This document shows positions 52,990 through 61,302 of a stretch of DNA of 64,000 nucleotides, one piece after another. Positions within the stretch are counted from its first letter, which is position 1. The number at the start of each line of letters is the position of its first letter. The DNA comes from Nocardioides sp. BP30 (GTDB lineage Bacteria; Actinomycetota; Actinomycetes; Propionibacteriales; Nocardioidaceae): assembly GCF_029873215.1 (NCBI RefSeq), contig NZ_CP123620.1, positions 1,922,001 to 1,986,000 on the forward strand, given 5' to 3'. A program made the translations under genes and the position numbers. The notes under the pieces are model-generated. The model had not been told where the DNA came from. It did not search any database and saw nothing but the letters and a program-made list of their open reading frames with translations.

Positions 52990-54138
52990 ATGACTTCTTC
53001 GGGTCAGCGATCTGTCGGGCCGCTCGCGGGCCTGCGGGTCCTCGAGATCGCGGGCATCGGGCCGGCACCCTACGCCAGCCTGCTGCTGGCCGAGCTCGGT
53101 GCCGACGTCGTCAGGATCGACCGGCCGGCAGCCGTCGGTGCCGCGCCCGAGCCGAGCGACGCGCTGAACCGGAGCCGCCCGAGCGTCGCGATCGACCTCA
53201 AGCAGCCCGACGGCCGCGACCTGGTCCTGCGGATGGTGCGCGGGGCCGACGTCCTCATCGAGGGGCTGCGTCCCGGTGTCATGGAACGGCTCGGCCTGGG
53301 GCCCGAGCACTGCGCGGACGTCAACGATCGGCTGATCTACGGCCGGATGACCGGCTGGGGCCAGGACGGCCCGCTCTCGCACACCGCCGGTCACGACATC
53401 ACCTACGCCGCACTCACCGGCGCGCTCCATGCGACCGGCGGGTCCGACAAGCCCCGCAACGCGCTGAACCTGATCGGCGACTTCGGGGGCGGGACCATGT
53501 TCCTGCTCCTCGGCATCCTCTCCGCGCTGCACGAGCGGACGCGCAGCGGGCGAGGCCAGGTGGTCGACGCCGCGATGGTCGATGGTGCGGCGTCGCTGAT
53601 GACCATGATGTTCGGCATGCACGCCGTGGGCAGCTGGCGCGACGAGCGGGAGGCGAACCTGCTCGACGGCGGCACGCCCTTCTACGACACCTACCGCTGC
53701 CGGGACGGACGATTCGTGGCAGTGGGTGCGCTGGAACCCCAGTTCTTCGCCGAGCTGATGAAGCAGCTCGAACTCGACTTCGACCAGGACGACGTCGCGG
53801 GCTGGCCCCGGATGCGCGCGGCGATGGCGAAGCGGTTCGCCGAGCGCGACCGGGACGAGTGGGCAGCCGTCTTCGAAGGCACCGACGCCTGCGTGGCGCC
53901 GGTGCTCGGCCTCGAGGAGGCGCCGCTGCATCCCCATGTCGCGGCCCGCGAGGTCTTCGTCCCGTACGCCGGCGGCTATCAGCCCCGGGTCGCTCCGGTG
54001 TTCTCCCGCACGCCGGCGCTCCGTCCGGGGGACAAGCACGTGCCGGGGGAGGACAGCCGTGCCGTGCTCGTGAGCGTCGGCCTGTCGGCCGAGGAGATCG
54101 ATGCGCTCATCGCGGCCGGGACGGTCCGGCAGTCGTGA
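52990..54138 (+). CDS. Alpha-methylacyl-CoA racemase (CaiB/BaiF family III)
   Basis: A 382-residue enzyme strongly resembling the M. tuberculosis racemase MCR. The catalytic pair is present: His135 in AGHDITYAALTGALHATG and Asp164 in NLIGDFGGGTMFLL; VVDAAMVDGAASLM and LDGGTPFYDTY are also MCR-like. It interconverts (2R)- and (2S)-methylacyl-CoA so that FAD-dependent dehydrogenases can act. This indicates a methyl-branched substrate, as in sterol side chains or isoprenoid acids. It heads an operon with an enoyl-CoA hydratase and a CoA ligase. Confidence 0.93.
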   Translation: MTSSGQRSVGPLAGLRVLEIAGIGPAPYASLLLAELGADVVRIDRPAAVGAAPEPSDALNRSRPSVAIDLKQPDGRDLVLRMVRGADVLIEGLRPGVMERLGLGPEHCADVNDRLIYGRMTGWGQDGPLSHTAGHDITYAALTGALHATGGSDKPRNALNLIGDFGGGTMFLLLGILSALHERTRSGRGQVVDAAMVDGAASLMTMMFGMHAVGSWRDEREANLLDGGTPFYDTYRCRDGRFVAVGALEPQFFAELMKQLELDFDQDDVAGWPRMRAAMAKRFAERDRDEWAAVFEGTDACVAPVLGLEEAPLHPHVAAREVFVPYAGGYQPRVAPVFSRTPALRPGDKHVPGEDSRAVLVSVGLSAEEIDALIAAGTVRQS

Positions 54139-54168
54139 GCATCTGTTGCTCGAGAGGAGAGAGAAGGC

Positions 54169-54939
54169 ATGACTGAGGCACCCGAGGTCCTGACCGAGCG
54201 CCGCGACGGCGTCCTGGTCATCACCATCAACCGCCCCGAGGCGAAGAACGCCGTCACCGAGGGGGTGGCGAAGGGGATCGCAGCAGCCCTCGACGAGCTC
54301 GAGGCCAGCGACGACCTGCGGGTCGCGGTGCTCACCGGCGCCGGTGGCACCTTCTGCGCGGGCATGGATCTCAAGGGCTTCCTCCGCGGCGAGAGCCCGG
54401 TGGTCGAGGGCCGTGGCTTCGCGGGCCTGACCCTGGCGCCACCGCGCAAGCCGCTCATCGCCGCCGTCGAGGGCTGGGCACTCGCCGGCGGATTCGAGAT
54501 CCTGCTCGCCTGCGACATGGTCGTCGCCTCGGAGGAGTCCAGGTTCGGCGTCCCCGAGACGAAGCGGTCCCTGGTCGCCGGTGCCGGCGCCGCGATGCTG
54601 CTGCCGCGACGCGTGCCGCTGCCGATCGCGCTGGAGCTCCTGCTGACAGGCGACCCGATCACTGCCGCACGCGCCTACGAGCTCGGCCTGGTCAACCGAC
54701 TGACCCCCGCCGGTGGTGCCCTCGAGGGTGCGATCGCGCTGGCGCAGGTCATCGCCGCGAACGGCCCGCTCGCGGTGGCCGCCTCGAAGGAGATCGCCCG
54801 CTCGTCCTCCGACTGGACGATGGCGGAGGGCTGGAAGCGGCAGACCGAGATCATGGAGCCTGTCTTCACCTCCGAGGATGCGCGCGAGGGAGCAACGGCC
54901 TTCGCCGAGAAGCGGCCTCCTGTGTGGAAGGGCCGCTGA
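54169..54939 (+). CDS. Enoyl-CoA hydratase/isomerase (crotonase)
   Basis: A 256-residue crotonase with oxyanion-hole segment GTFCAGMDL, WALAGGFEILLAC (first catalytic Glu) and FGVPETKRSLVAGAGAAM (second Glu in PE). Both acids argue for hydratase activity. A GAGAGGAGAGAGAAGG ribosome site precedes the ATG. It lies between the racemase and ligase genes and would hydrate the enoyl-CoA product of a local dehydrogenase. Confidence 0.9.
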   Translation: MTEAPEVLTERRDGVLVITINRPEAKNAVTEGVAKGIAAALDELEASDDLRVAVLTGAGGTFCAGMDLKGFLRGESPVVEGRGFAGLTLAPPRKPLIAAVEGWALAGGFEILLACDMVVASEESRFGVPETKRSLVAGAGAAMLLPRRVPLPIALELLLTGDPITAARAYELGLVNRLTPAGGALEGAIALAQVIAANGPLAVAASKEIARSSSDWTMAEGWKRQTEIMEPVFTSEDAREGATAFAEKRPPVWKGR

Positions 54940-54940
54940 G

Positions 54941-56440
54941 GTGAGCACCCGCGCTCGCTTCCGCGACCTCCTCGCGACGGCACCAGCCGATGCGCCAGCG
55001 ATCGAGTTCGAGGGCGAGTGGACGACATGGGGGACGCTCCGGGCGGTCGGCGACGGCCTCGAGCGCCTGCTGACCGAGGCGGGCCTGGGAGCTGCCACCC
55101 GCGTCGGCCTCATCCTGGAGAACCGGCCCGAGCATGTGGCCGTCATCGTCAAGGTGCTCGGCAGTGATCGCACGGTCGTCACACTCTCCAGCCTCCAGCC
55201 GCCCGCGCGGCTGTCCGCCGACATCGGCCGCTCGGATCTGCCCGTCGTGATCGGAACCCGGCAGGCGCTGGCTCAGCCGGGGGTCCGGGAGGCCGCTGGC
55301 GAGGCGTTGGTGCTGGAGCTCGGGGCCGACGGCGTGCGGCCGGTGGGGCCGGTGACCGAACGTGTCCCGCTCTCCACCGACACCGCGCCGGGGGTGGCCA
55401 TCGAGATGCTCACCTCGGGCACCACGGGGCCGCCGAAGCGGGTCACGCTGCGCGAGCGACAGTTCGACACCGCTCTGGCCACGAGTGTCCCGCCGCCGCC
55501 GAAGGAGGGCCTGTTCCGCAGCGGTGTGTCGATCGTGTGCACCCCGCTGGTGCACATCGGCGGCTTCTGGGGTGCCCTCGCGCCGTTGTACACCGGGCGA
55601 TCGATCGTGCTGTTCCCGAAGTTCGCGCTCGAGCCGTGGGTCGAGGCGGTCGCGACCCACCGGCCGCGTGCCGCCGGGCTGGTGCCGGCGGCGCTGCGCG
55701 CGATCCTCGCCGCCGAGGTGCCCGCCGACAAGCTCGCCAGCCTCGACGTGGTGACCAGTGGTACGACGTTCTGCCCCTCCGACCTGATCGACGCCTTCCT
55801 CGAGCGCTACGGGATCCGCGTGCTGCCGACGTACGGCGCCACCGAGTTCGCCGGTGCGATCGCGACATGGACGCTCTCGCTCCACGAGAAGTGGTGGGCG
55901 ACGAAGTCGGGCGCCGCGGGCCGTCCGATGCCGGGCGTGACGCTCCGGGTCGTGGGTGAGGACGGTGCCGAGCTGCTGCCGGGAGACACCGGCTTCCTCG
56001 AGGTCCGGTCGGCTCAGTCGCCGGTCGGGTCCGACGCCTGGCAGCGCACCGCGGACCTCGCCGCCGTCGACGAGGACGGCTTCTTGTGGATCCGTGGGCG
56101 TGCCGACGACGCCATCATCCGCGGCGGGTTCAAGGTCCAGCCGGAGACGGTCAAGGAAGCGCTCGAACGGCATCCGGCCGTGCGTGAGGCGGCTGTCGCG
56201 CCACTTCCCGACGAGCGCCTCGGCGCCGTTCCGGTGGCTGCGGTCGAGCTCGAGGAGGGCGCGGCGGTGCCGACCGGCGAGGAGCTTCGGGCCTTCGTCC
56301 GCGACGTGCTCCTGCCCTATGAGGTGCCGGCCCACGTCGTGGTCCTCGACGTGCTTCCGCGGACGCCGTCGTCCAAGGTCTCCCGGGTCGAGCTCCTCGA
56401 GAGGATCCGAGCCGAGATAGGCCTCGGCGTCTCCGCCTGA
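54941..56440 (+). CDS. AMP-forming acyl-CoA ligase (FadD-like)
   Basis: A 499-residue ANL enzyme starting at a GTG one base after the hydratase stop. LTSGTTGPPKRV (A3), YGATEFAGA (A5), WQRTADLAAVDEDG (a TAD variant of the usual TGD), GRADDAIIRGGFKVQPETVK and PRTPSSKVSRVEL with the C-terminal Lys are present. The A3 core reads GTTGPPKR, slightly unusual where PKG is standard. It activates a carboxylic acid feeding the racemase and hydratase in the same operon. Confidence 0.9.
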   Translation: MSTRARFRDLLATAPADAPAIEFEGEWTTWGTLRAVGDGLERLLTEAGLGAATRVGLILENRPEHVAVIVKVLGSDRTVVTLSSLQPPARLSADIGRSDLPVVIGTRQALAQPGVREAAGEALVLELGADGVRPVGPVTERVPLSTDTAPGVAIEMLTSGTTGPPKRVTLRERQFDTALATSVPPPPKEGLFRSGVSIVCTPLVHIGGFWGALAPLYTGRSIVLFPKFALEPWVEAVATHRPRAAGLVPAALRAILAAEVPADKLASLDVVTSGTTFCPSDLIDAFLERYGIRVLPTYGATEFAGAIATWTLSLHEKWWATKSGAAGRPMPGVTLRVVGEDGAELLPGDTGFLEVRSAQSPVGSDAWQRTADLAAVDEDGFLWIRGRADDAIIRGGFKVQPETVKEALERHPAVREAAVAPLPDERLGAVPVAAVELEEGAAVPTGEELRAFVRDVLLPYEVPAHVVVLDVLPRTPSSKVSRVELLERIRAEIGLGVSA

Positions 56441-56474
56441 CGCAGTCCATCAGGCACACTTCACGCGACAGATC

Positions 56475-56493
56475 AGCCGCCGGACCGGCGGCT
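56475..56493. promoter_or_regulatory. Hairpin in the leader of the 101-residue protein gene
   Basis: AGCCGCC and GGCGGCT form a 7-bp stem around GGACC, ending four bases before the GGAGGAGA ribosome site. It could be a weak terminator after the ligase gene or a translational control element; nothing decides between these. Confidence 0.45.
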
Positions 56494-56510
56494 CGTTGGA
56501 GGAGAGCACC

Positions 56511-56816
56511 ATGCAGCTACGTGTAGGACTGGCCCTTGCGAGCGCCGTCGACACGACCACCATCATCGTCACCAAGGTCCCCGAGGGCGAGGTCGACCTC
56601 ACCTGCGGTGGCGTCCCGATGATCCCCAAGGGCACCGAGGCGCCGCCGACGTCGGCCGATCCCGCCTTCATGCACGGCTCGTTGCTCGGCAAGCGATACG
56701 TCGCAGAGGATGGCACGCTCGAGGTGCTGTGCACCAAGGGCGGCGACGCCTCACTCGCCCTGGCCGGGAAGCTGCTGGTCACCGCCGATGCCAAGGCGCT
56801 GCCCAGCTCGGACTGA
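56511..56816 (+). CDS. Small conserved-looking protein, unknown
   Basis: A 101-residue protein with a good ribosome site (GGAGGAGA). It is mostly beta-strand-like: VDTTTIIVTKVPEGEVDL, then CGGVPMIP, and TLEVLCTKGGDASLALAGKLL. Two Cys (CGGVPM, CTKGG) stand out. It begins a new unit after the ligase operon and is three bases upstream of the SnoaL-like gene, probably co-translated with it. No family is recognised; a small accessory subunit is possible but not shown. Confidence 0.7.
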   Translation: MQLRVGLALASAVDTTTIIVTKVPEGEVDLTCGGVPMIPKGTEAPPTSADPAFMHGSLLGKRYVAEDGTLEVLCTKGGDASLALAGKLLVTADAKALPSSD

Positions 56817-56818
56817 TC

Positions 56819-57289
56819 GTGGACCTCGAGGAACTGCGGCTCCGGGAGCGCGTGCGGGACACCTACGCCACCTATGCCCACGCGGGCGACCGCTTCCAGC
56901 TGTCCACCCTGGCCGATTGCTTCGCCGAAGACGGCACCCTCGAGGTCAAGGGGGGTGCGACGGCCACCGGTCGCGCGGCGATCATCGCGATGCTCTCGGG
57001 CGGCGATCGTGACGGCGACGACGGCGGCGACGGCGGCGCGGCGAAGCGGCGGGAACCGCCGCTCGTCCGGCACTTCGTCGCCAACCTGCTCTTCACCTCG
57101 GTGACGCCGACCCGGGTCGAGTCGACGGCGTACTTCCAGGTCCTCGTGGCCCAGGGCGAGTATCGCGGCGTCGATCACTGGGGTCGCTACCGCGACGTGC
57201 TGGTCCCGGTGGGGGACCGCTGGCTGTTCCGGCACCGGCAGGTCAGCGTCGACGTGGCGGTCCCCGAGGGGTGGTACGCCGGCCTGTGA
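56819..57289 (+). CDS. SnoaL-like (NTF2 fold) protein
   Basis: A 156-residue NTF2-like protein starting at a GTG two bases after the small protein. ERVRDTYATYAHAGD, LADCFAEDGTLEVKGG and the GVDHWGRYRD segment are typical of SnoaL_4 proteins. A DRDGDDGGDGG insert is a flexible loop. NTF2-fold members can be dehydratases, cyclases or isomerases (the ketosteroid isomerase fold). The conserved Asp/His in the cavity cannot be judged without a structure. It is convergent with a TetR gene. Confidence 0.8.
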   Translation: MDLEELRLRERVRDTYATYAHAGDRFQLSTLADCFAEDGTLEVKGGATATGRAAIIAMLSGGDRDGDDGGDGGAAKRREPPLVRHFVANLLFTSVTPTRVESTAYFQVLVAQGEYRGVDHWGRYRDVLVPVGDRWLFRHRQVSVDVAVPEGWYAGL

Positions 57290-57329
57290 GCGCCGTCGTC
57301 CGCCTCGCCGCGTCGCGGGTCCACGGTGG

Positions 57330-57971
57330 TCAGTCGGGCAGCAGGGCCGACAGCAGCAGGTCCACGATCTGCTCGCACGCGGCGGTGATCAGCTCGTCGG
57401 TCGGGCGGCTACCGAAGCCGGCGGCCAGCACCCGCATGCTGATCGCTCCGTAGAGGCATTCGACGACCAGCGGAGCCGCGTCCGGATCGAAGTGGTCGCC
57501 CCGCTCGTGCGCGCGCTGGAAGACGAGAGCCGCCGACGCCCGGTGCCGTTCGGCGAGGTCGGCGGCGACGAGGCGGCGCGCGTCGTTGCCGACCGAGTCG
57601 ACGGTGATCCGGAAGGTCGCGAAGCCCACCGGATCGAGCAGGAACCTGAACAGGTTGCTGCTGAGCAGGATCAGATCCCCGCGAAGGCTCCCGGTGTCGA
57701 CCTGCTCGATCGACCCCGACCGCGCCATGACGCTGTCGACGAGGAGGGCGTCCTTGTCCGACCAGCGCAGGTACATGGTCGACTTGCCGACCCCAGCGCG
57801 ACGCGCGACACGGTCCATGGTGAATCCCGCCGCACCGCGCTCGATGTACTCCTCGATCGCGGCGTCGAGGATCCGCCTTTCCGCTTGAGGATCCCTGGGG
57901 CGGCCGGGCGAACGAGGGCGCTGCGGCGCAGGGGTCGCGGGCTCGTCGACGTACCGGCGTGCCTGGCTCAC
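57330..57971 (-). CDS. TetR-family transcriptional regulator
   Basis: A 213-residue regulator; the GTG at 57971 (VSQARRYVDEP) is chosen over earlier starts, which would run into the palindrome at 58021. The HTH is at about residues 30-75 (ILDAAIEEYIERGAAGFTMD, ARRAGVGKSTMYLRWSDKDA), and the ligand domain follows. It is divergent from the aldehyde dehydrogenase operon, which carries both a TTCGGAC-type palindrome and a copy of the regulon palindrome. It is the best local candidate for the regulon's repressor, though unproven. Confidence 0.9.
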   Translation of the reverse strand: MSQARRYVDEPATPAPQRPRSPGRPRDPQAERRILDAAIEEYIERGAAGFTMDRVARRAGVGKSTMYLRWSDKDALLVDSVMARSGSIEQVDTGSLRGDLILLSSNLFRFLLDPVGFATFRITVDSVGNDARRLVAADLAERHRASAALVFQRAHERGDHFDPDAAPLVVECLYGAISMRVLAAGFGSRPTDELITAACEQIVDLLLSALLPD

Positions 57972-58020
57972 ACCGCGATTACAGCACCTTTCTCGGCACG
58001 CGCTCGCTTCCCGACACATC

Positions 58021-58040
58021 TTCGGACATTTTCGTCCGAA
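58021..58040. promoter_or_regulatory. TTCGGAC-N6-GTCCGAA inverted repeat
   Basis: Two perfect 7-bp arms around ATTTTC, 50 bases upstream of the TetR start and 18 bases before a TTGACA sequence at 58044. It is probably an autoregulatory TetR site. Confidence 0.65.
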
Positions 58041-58077
58041 ACCTTGACATGGGTCGGCTGCCGTCGTTCGATGGGGC

Positions 58078-58093
58078 AATCAGTTAAATGATT
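58078..58093. promoter_or_regulatory. Regulon palindrome, copy 7 (aldehyde dehydrogenase)
   Basis: AATCAGTTAAATGATT matches the consensus at 15/16 and lies 18 bases before the ATG of the aldehyde dehydrogenase gene. Confidence 0.85.
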
Positions 58094-58110
58094 CAACCCT
58101 GGGAGTGAGC

Positions 58111-59562
58111 ATGTCTGACGTCGACCGGACTCCGCCGACGGTCCATCTGCGGATCAACGGCGAGAAATTCGACTCCGGGTCCGGCGGGCGGTACGGCCAC
58201 GTCAACCCCGCCACGGGCGAGGTCGATGCCCAGATCCCCCTGGCCGACAAGGAGGAGGTCGACCTCGCCGTCACCAAGGCCCACGAGGCGTTCCAGTCCT
58301 GGAAGCGGACACCGCCTGCCGTCCGACGCCAGCTGCTGCTCAAGCTGGCCGACCTCATCGAGCTCCGCGCCGAGGAGTTCGCCCGCCGGGGTGCGCTGGA
58401 CAACGGCACGCCGCTGGCCGCCGGCGCCGCCTTCCCGCGGCTGGCGACGGAGTGGACGCGCTACTACGCCGGATGGGCCGACAAGCTGACAGGTGAGCTC
58501 ACCGGGAACCCGCAGGATCTCGGCGAGCTCGGCTACACGCTCGCCCAGCCCTATGGAGTCGTCGGGATCATCATCACCTGGAACGGTCCGCTGATCTCGC
58601 TGGCGATGAAGATCCCGCCCGCCGTGGCCGCAGGCAACACCGTCGTCGTCAAGCCCAGCGAGCTCACGCCCTTCTCGGGGGAGCTCTTCATGGACCTCGT
58701 CGAGGAGGCTGGCTTCCCGCCCGGCGTCATCAACGTGCTTCCCGGGACCGCTGAGGCCGGTGCCCAGCTCGTCAGCCATCCCCTGGTCAAGAAGGTCACC
58801 TTCACCGGCGGTCCCGCCACGGCCACCAGGATCTTGGAGGCGTGTGCCCCGGACATGAAGCCGGCCGTGCTCGAGCTGGGCGGCAAGTCGGCCAACATCG
58901 TCTTCGAGGACGCCGACCTGGAGGCGGCGTGTCAGCTGGGCACGACGTTCTCCCTCATCGCGCTGTCGGGACAGGGCTGTGCCTTCGCCACCCGGATGAT
59001 CATCCAGGACACCGTCTACGACCAGGTCGCCGCGACGGTGAAGGCGATCGCGGAGAACATCCCGATCGGCGACCCCTTCGACCCTGCGATCGCCTCCGGA
59101 CCGGTGGTGAACGAGGCTGCCGTCGACCGCATCCTGGGGATGATCGAGCGCGCCAAGGAGCAGGGCGCCACCGTGCTCGCCGGCGGTCGGCGTATCGAAC
59201 GACCCGGCTTCTACCTCGAGCCGACCGTCCTGGTCGACGTCGACCCGGCCAGCGAGATCGCTCAGACCGAGGTCTTCGGGCCGGTGCTGTGCCTCTTCAG
59301 GTTCTCGACCGAGGAGGAGGCGATCGCCCTCGCGAACGGCACCCGCTACGGGCTCTCCTCCTACGTCCAGACCAAGGACCTCAAGCGCGCCATCCGCGTC
59401 GCCGCCGAGCTCGAGGCCGGGGAGACGCTGATCAACGGTGCGATGAACCTGCAGGTCGGCCGGCCGTTCGGCGGCTTCGGTCTGTCGGGACTCGGCAAGG
59501 AGGGCGGCCGCCACGGCATCGAGGAGTTCCTCCGTGTCCGCAGCGTCGGCATCGCCGTCTGA
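58111..59562 (+). CDS. NAD(P)-dependent aldehyde dehydrogenase
   Basis: A 483-residue enzyme; the ATG at 58111 fits GGGAG five bases upstream, and a GTG at 58105 is possible. Active-site motifs are VLELGGKSANIVFEDADLE (general-base Glu) and ALSGQGCAFATRM (nucleophilic Cys), with Rossmann segments FTGGPATATRI. It oxidises an aldehyde to the acid. It heads a unit with a mycofactocin-type SDR, so an alcohol-to-aldehyde-to-acid sequence is plausible, feeding the CoA ligases. Confidence 0.93.
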   Translation: MSDVDRTPPTVHLRINGEKFDSGSGGRYGHVNPATGEVDAQIPLADKEEVDLAVTKAHEAFQSWKRTPPAVRRQLLLKLADLIELRAEEFARRGALDNGTPLAAGAAFPRLATEWTRYYAGWADKLTGELTGNPQDLGELGYTLAQPYGVVGIIITWNGPLISLAMKIPPAVAAGNTVVVKPSELTPFSGELFMDLVEEAGFPPGVINVLPGTAEAGAQLVSHPLVKKVTFTGGPATATRILEACAPDMKPAVLELGGKSANIVFEDADLEAACQLGTTFSLIALSGQGCAFATRMIIQDTVYDQVAATVKAIAENIPIGDPFDPAIASGPVVNEAAVDRILGMIERAKEQGATVLAGGRRIERPGFYLEPTVLVDVDPASEIAQTEVFGPVLCLFRFSTEEEAIALANGTRYGLSSYVQTKDLKRAIRVAAELEAGETLINGAMNLQVGRPFGGFGLSGLGKEGGRHGIEEFLRVRSVGIAV

Positions 59563-59607
59563 CCGAACGCGGCACGCACATCCATCCAGCGATCAGGAGA
59601 TCCACTC

Positions 59608-60426
59608 ATGACAGGAAAGCTCGAGGGCCGCGTCGCCTTCATCACCGGTGCCGCACGCGGTCAGGGCCGCGCCCACGCCGTTCGACTCGCACAGGAGGGC
59701 GTCGACATCATCGGCCTCGACGTCTGCGCCGACATCGCCAGCTTCGACTACTCGTGCGGGACGTGGGAGGAGCTGCAGGAGACCGCTGCCCTGGTCGAGA
59801 AGGAGGGCCGCCGGATGGTCATCGGGAAAGCCGATGTCCGCGACGGCGCGGCGGTGAAGAGGGTCTTCGACGACGGCTTCGCCCAGCTGGGCCGGATCGA
59901 CATCGTGATCGCCAATGCCGGCATGATCCGCTACGGCGCGCCGGAGAACCCGGCCCAGGAGTGGCAGGACACCCTGGACGTCATCCTCACCGGCGCCTTC
60001 AACACGATGCAGGCCAGCATCGGCAGGCTCGTCGAGGGCGGCAACGGCGGCTCGGTCGTGCTGGTCAGCTCCAGCGCCGGGCTCAAGGGCACCGGCAGCG
60101 ACGCCCCGTCCGCGCAGGCCTACACCGCTGCCAAGCGCGGCCTGGTCGGCTACATGCAGGTCCTCGCCCAGCAGTACGCCGGGCAGATGATCCGGGTCAA
60201 CACGGTCCATCCGACCGGCGTCGTCTCCGGGATGACGATGAACCCGGCCATGCAGAAGATGGCCGCGGACCCGAACACCAACATCGCGGCGATGCAGAAC
60301 CTGCTGCCGATCCCGATCCTGCAGCCGGAGGACATCGCCAACGCCGTGGCCTACCTCGTCAGCGACGAGGCGAGGTTCATCACCGGCACGCAATGGGCGC
60401 TCGACGCCGGCTTCTCGATCCGCTGA
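59608..60426 (+). CDS. Mycofactocin-coupled SDR family oxidoreductase
   Basis: A 272-residue SDR with ITGAARGQGRAHAVRLAQEG, the DVCAD acidic site, IANAG, LVSSSAGLKG and YTAAKRGLV. The GAARGQGRAHA start and the insertion around residues 40-60 and 195-225 are the signature of the family that keeps a non-exchangeable NAD and needs mycofactocin. It would oxidise an alcohol. It follows the aldehyde dehydrogenase gene (45-base gap) with an AGGAGA ribosome site. Mycofactocin biosynthesis genes are not in the window. Confidence 0.87.
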   Translation: MTGKLEGRVAFITGAARGQGRAHAVRLAQEGVDIIGLDVCADIASFDYSCGTWEELQETAALVEKEGRRMVIGKADVRDGAAVKRVFDDGFAQLGRIDIVIANAGMIRYGAPENPAQEWQDTLDVILTGAFNTMQASIGRLVEGGNGGSVVLVSSSAGLKGTGSDAPSAQAYTAAKRGLVGYMQVLAQQYAGQMIRVNTVHPTGVVSGMTMNPAMQKMAADPNTNIAAMQNLLPIPILQPEDIANAVAYLVSDEARFITGTQWALDAGFSIR

Positions 60427-60458
60427 CGGGGGAGCACTGCCACTCCGACGATGACCGT

Positions 60459-60499
60459 CCGTCCGGCACCGGCCCCCGCGAGGAGCCGGTGCCGGACGG
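60459..60499. terminator. Strong bidirectional intrinsic terminator
   Basis: A perfect 15-bp stem CCGTCCGGCACCGGC with its complement around an 11-nt loop, between the convergent SDR and thioesterase genes. Confidence 0.88.
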
Positions 60500-60504
60500 C
60501 CTGT

Positions 60505-61302
60505 TCATGCCTCACGCTTGCGCCGGAACAGCGTCTCCTGGGCGATCGAGGCCACGACGCGGCCCGACGTGTCGTAGAGGCACCCGGTGTAGAGGCCTCT
60601 GCCGCCGGCGACACCGATCGGCCGGTATTCCGAGAGCAGCCAGTCGCCGGTGACCTGCGGACGGTGGAACCAGATCGCGTGGTCCAGGCTCGACCCCGGG
60701 ATCCAGCCGTTCTTGGCGAAGGGGCTCAGGCCCGAGTAGATGTCGGACAGGTACGTCAGCACGGCTGCGTCCACGAGCGGATCGTTCGACAGCCCGGGAT
60801 CGGTGCAGCGCGCCCAGAACCGGGTCGGCCAGAAGCTGCCGTCGCTGCGCGCGTGGTATTCAGGCTGCGGCACCCGCCGGCCCTCGAAGCTCAGGAGCCG
60901 ATGCAGCTCCAGCGGGCCGCAGTCCTCGGCGCTCGGGACGGCGGGCGCGGGGTCGAGCTGCTCCTCCATCGCCGACGTCGGCGGCGCCTGGAACGAGACG
61001 GCGGCGTTGAAGATCACCTCGCCGCGTTGAAGCGCTACGACGCGCCGGGCGGAGAACGAGCGGCCGTCGCGATCGTTGACGACCTTGAACACCGTGGGCC
61101 TTCCGGCGCTGCCGGCCCGGAGGAAGTAGCCGTGCAGCGAGTGCGGCAGCCGTCCGTCCGGAGCCGTCATGCCGGCCGCGAGCAGGGCCTGGGCCGCCAC
61201 CTGCCCACCGTAGAGGTCGTAGCGCTCGTCGAAGACCGCGTTGGCGCGGTAGATGTCCGCGTCGATGGTCTCGAGGGTCAGCAGCTCGGCCAGATCGATC
61301 AC
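60505..61302 (-). CDS. TesB-like acyl-CoA thioesterase
   Basis: A 265-residue double-hotdog thioesterase starting at a GTG (VIDLAELLTLETID) that overlaps the hydratase gene (GTGA). YDLYGGQVAAQAL, RAGSAGRPTVFKV, SFSARRVVALQ and SLDHAIWFHRP match TesB-type enzymes. It is distinct from the TesB at 39531 and is probably specific for a bulkier CoA ester. It completes a two-gene leftward operon. Confidence 0.85.
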   Translation of the reverse strand: MIDLAELLTLETIDADIYRANAVFDERYDLYGGQVAAQALLAAGMTAPDGRLPHSLHGYFLRAGSAGRPTVFKVVNDRDGRSFSARRVVALQRGEVIFNAAVSFQAPPTSAMEEQLDPAPAVPSAEDCGPLELHRLLSFEGRRVPQPEYHARSDGSFWPTRFWARCTDPGLSNDPLVDAAVLTYLSDIYSGLSPFAKNGWIPGSSLDHAIWFHRPQVTGDWLLSEYRPIGVAGGRGLYTGCLYDTSGRVVASIAQETLFRRKREA

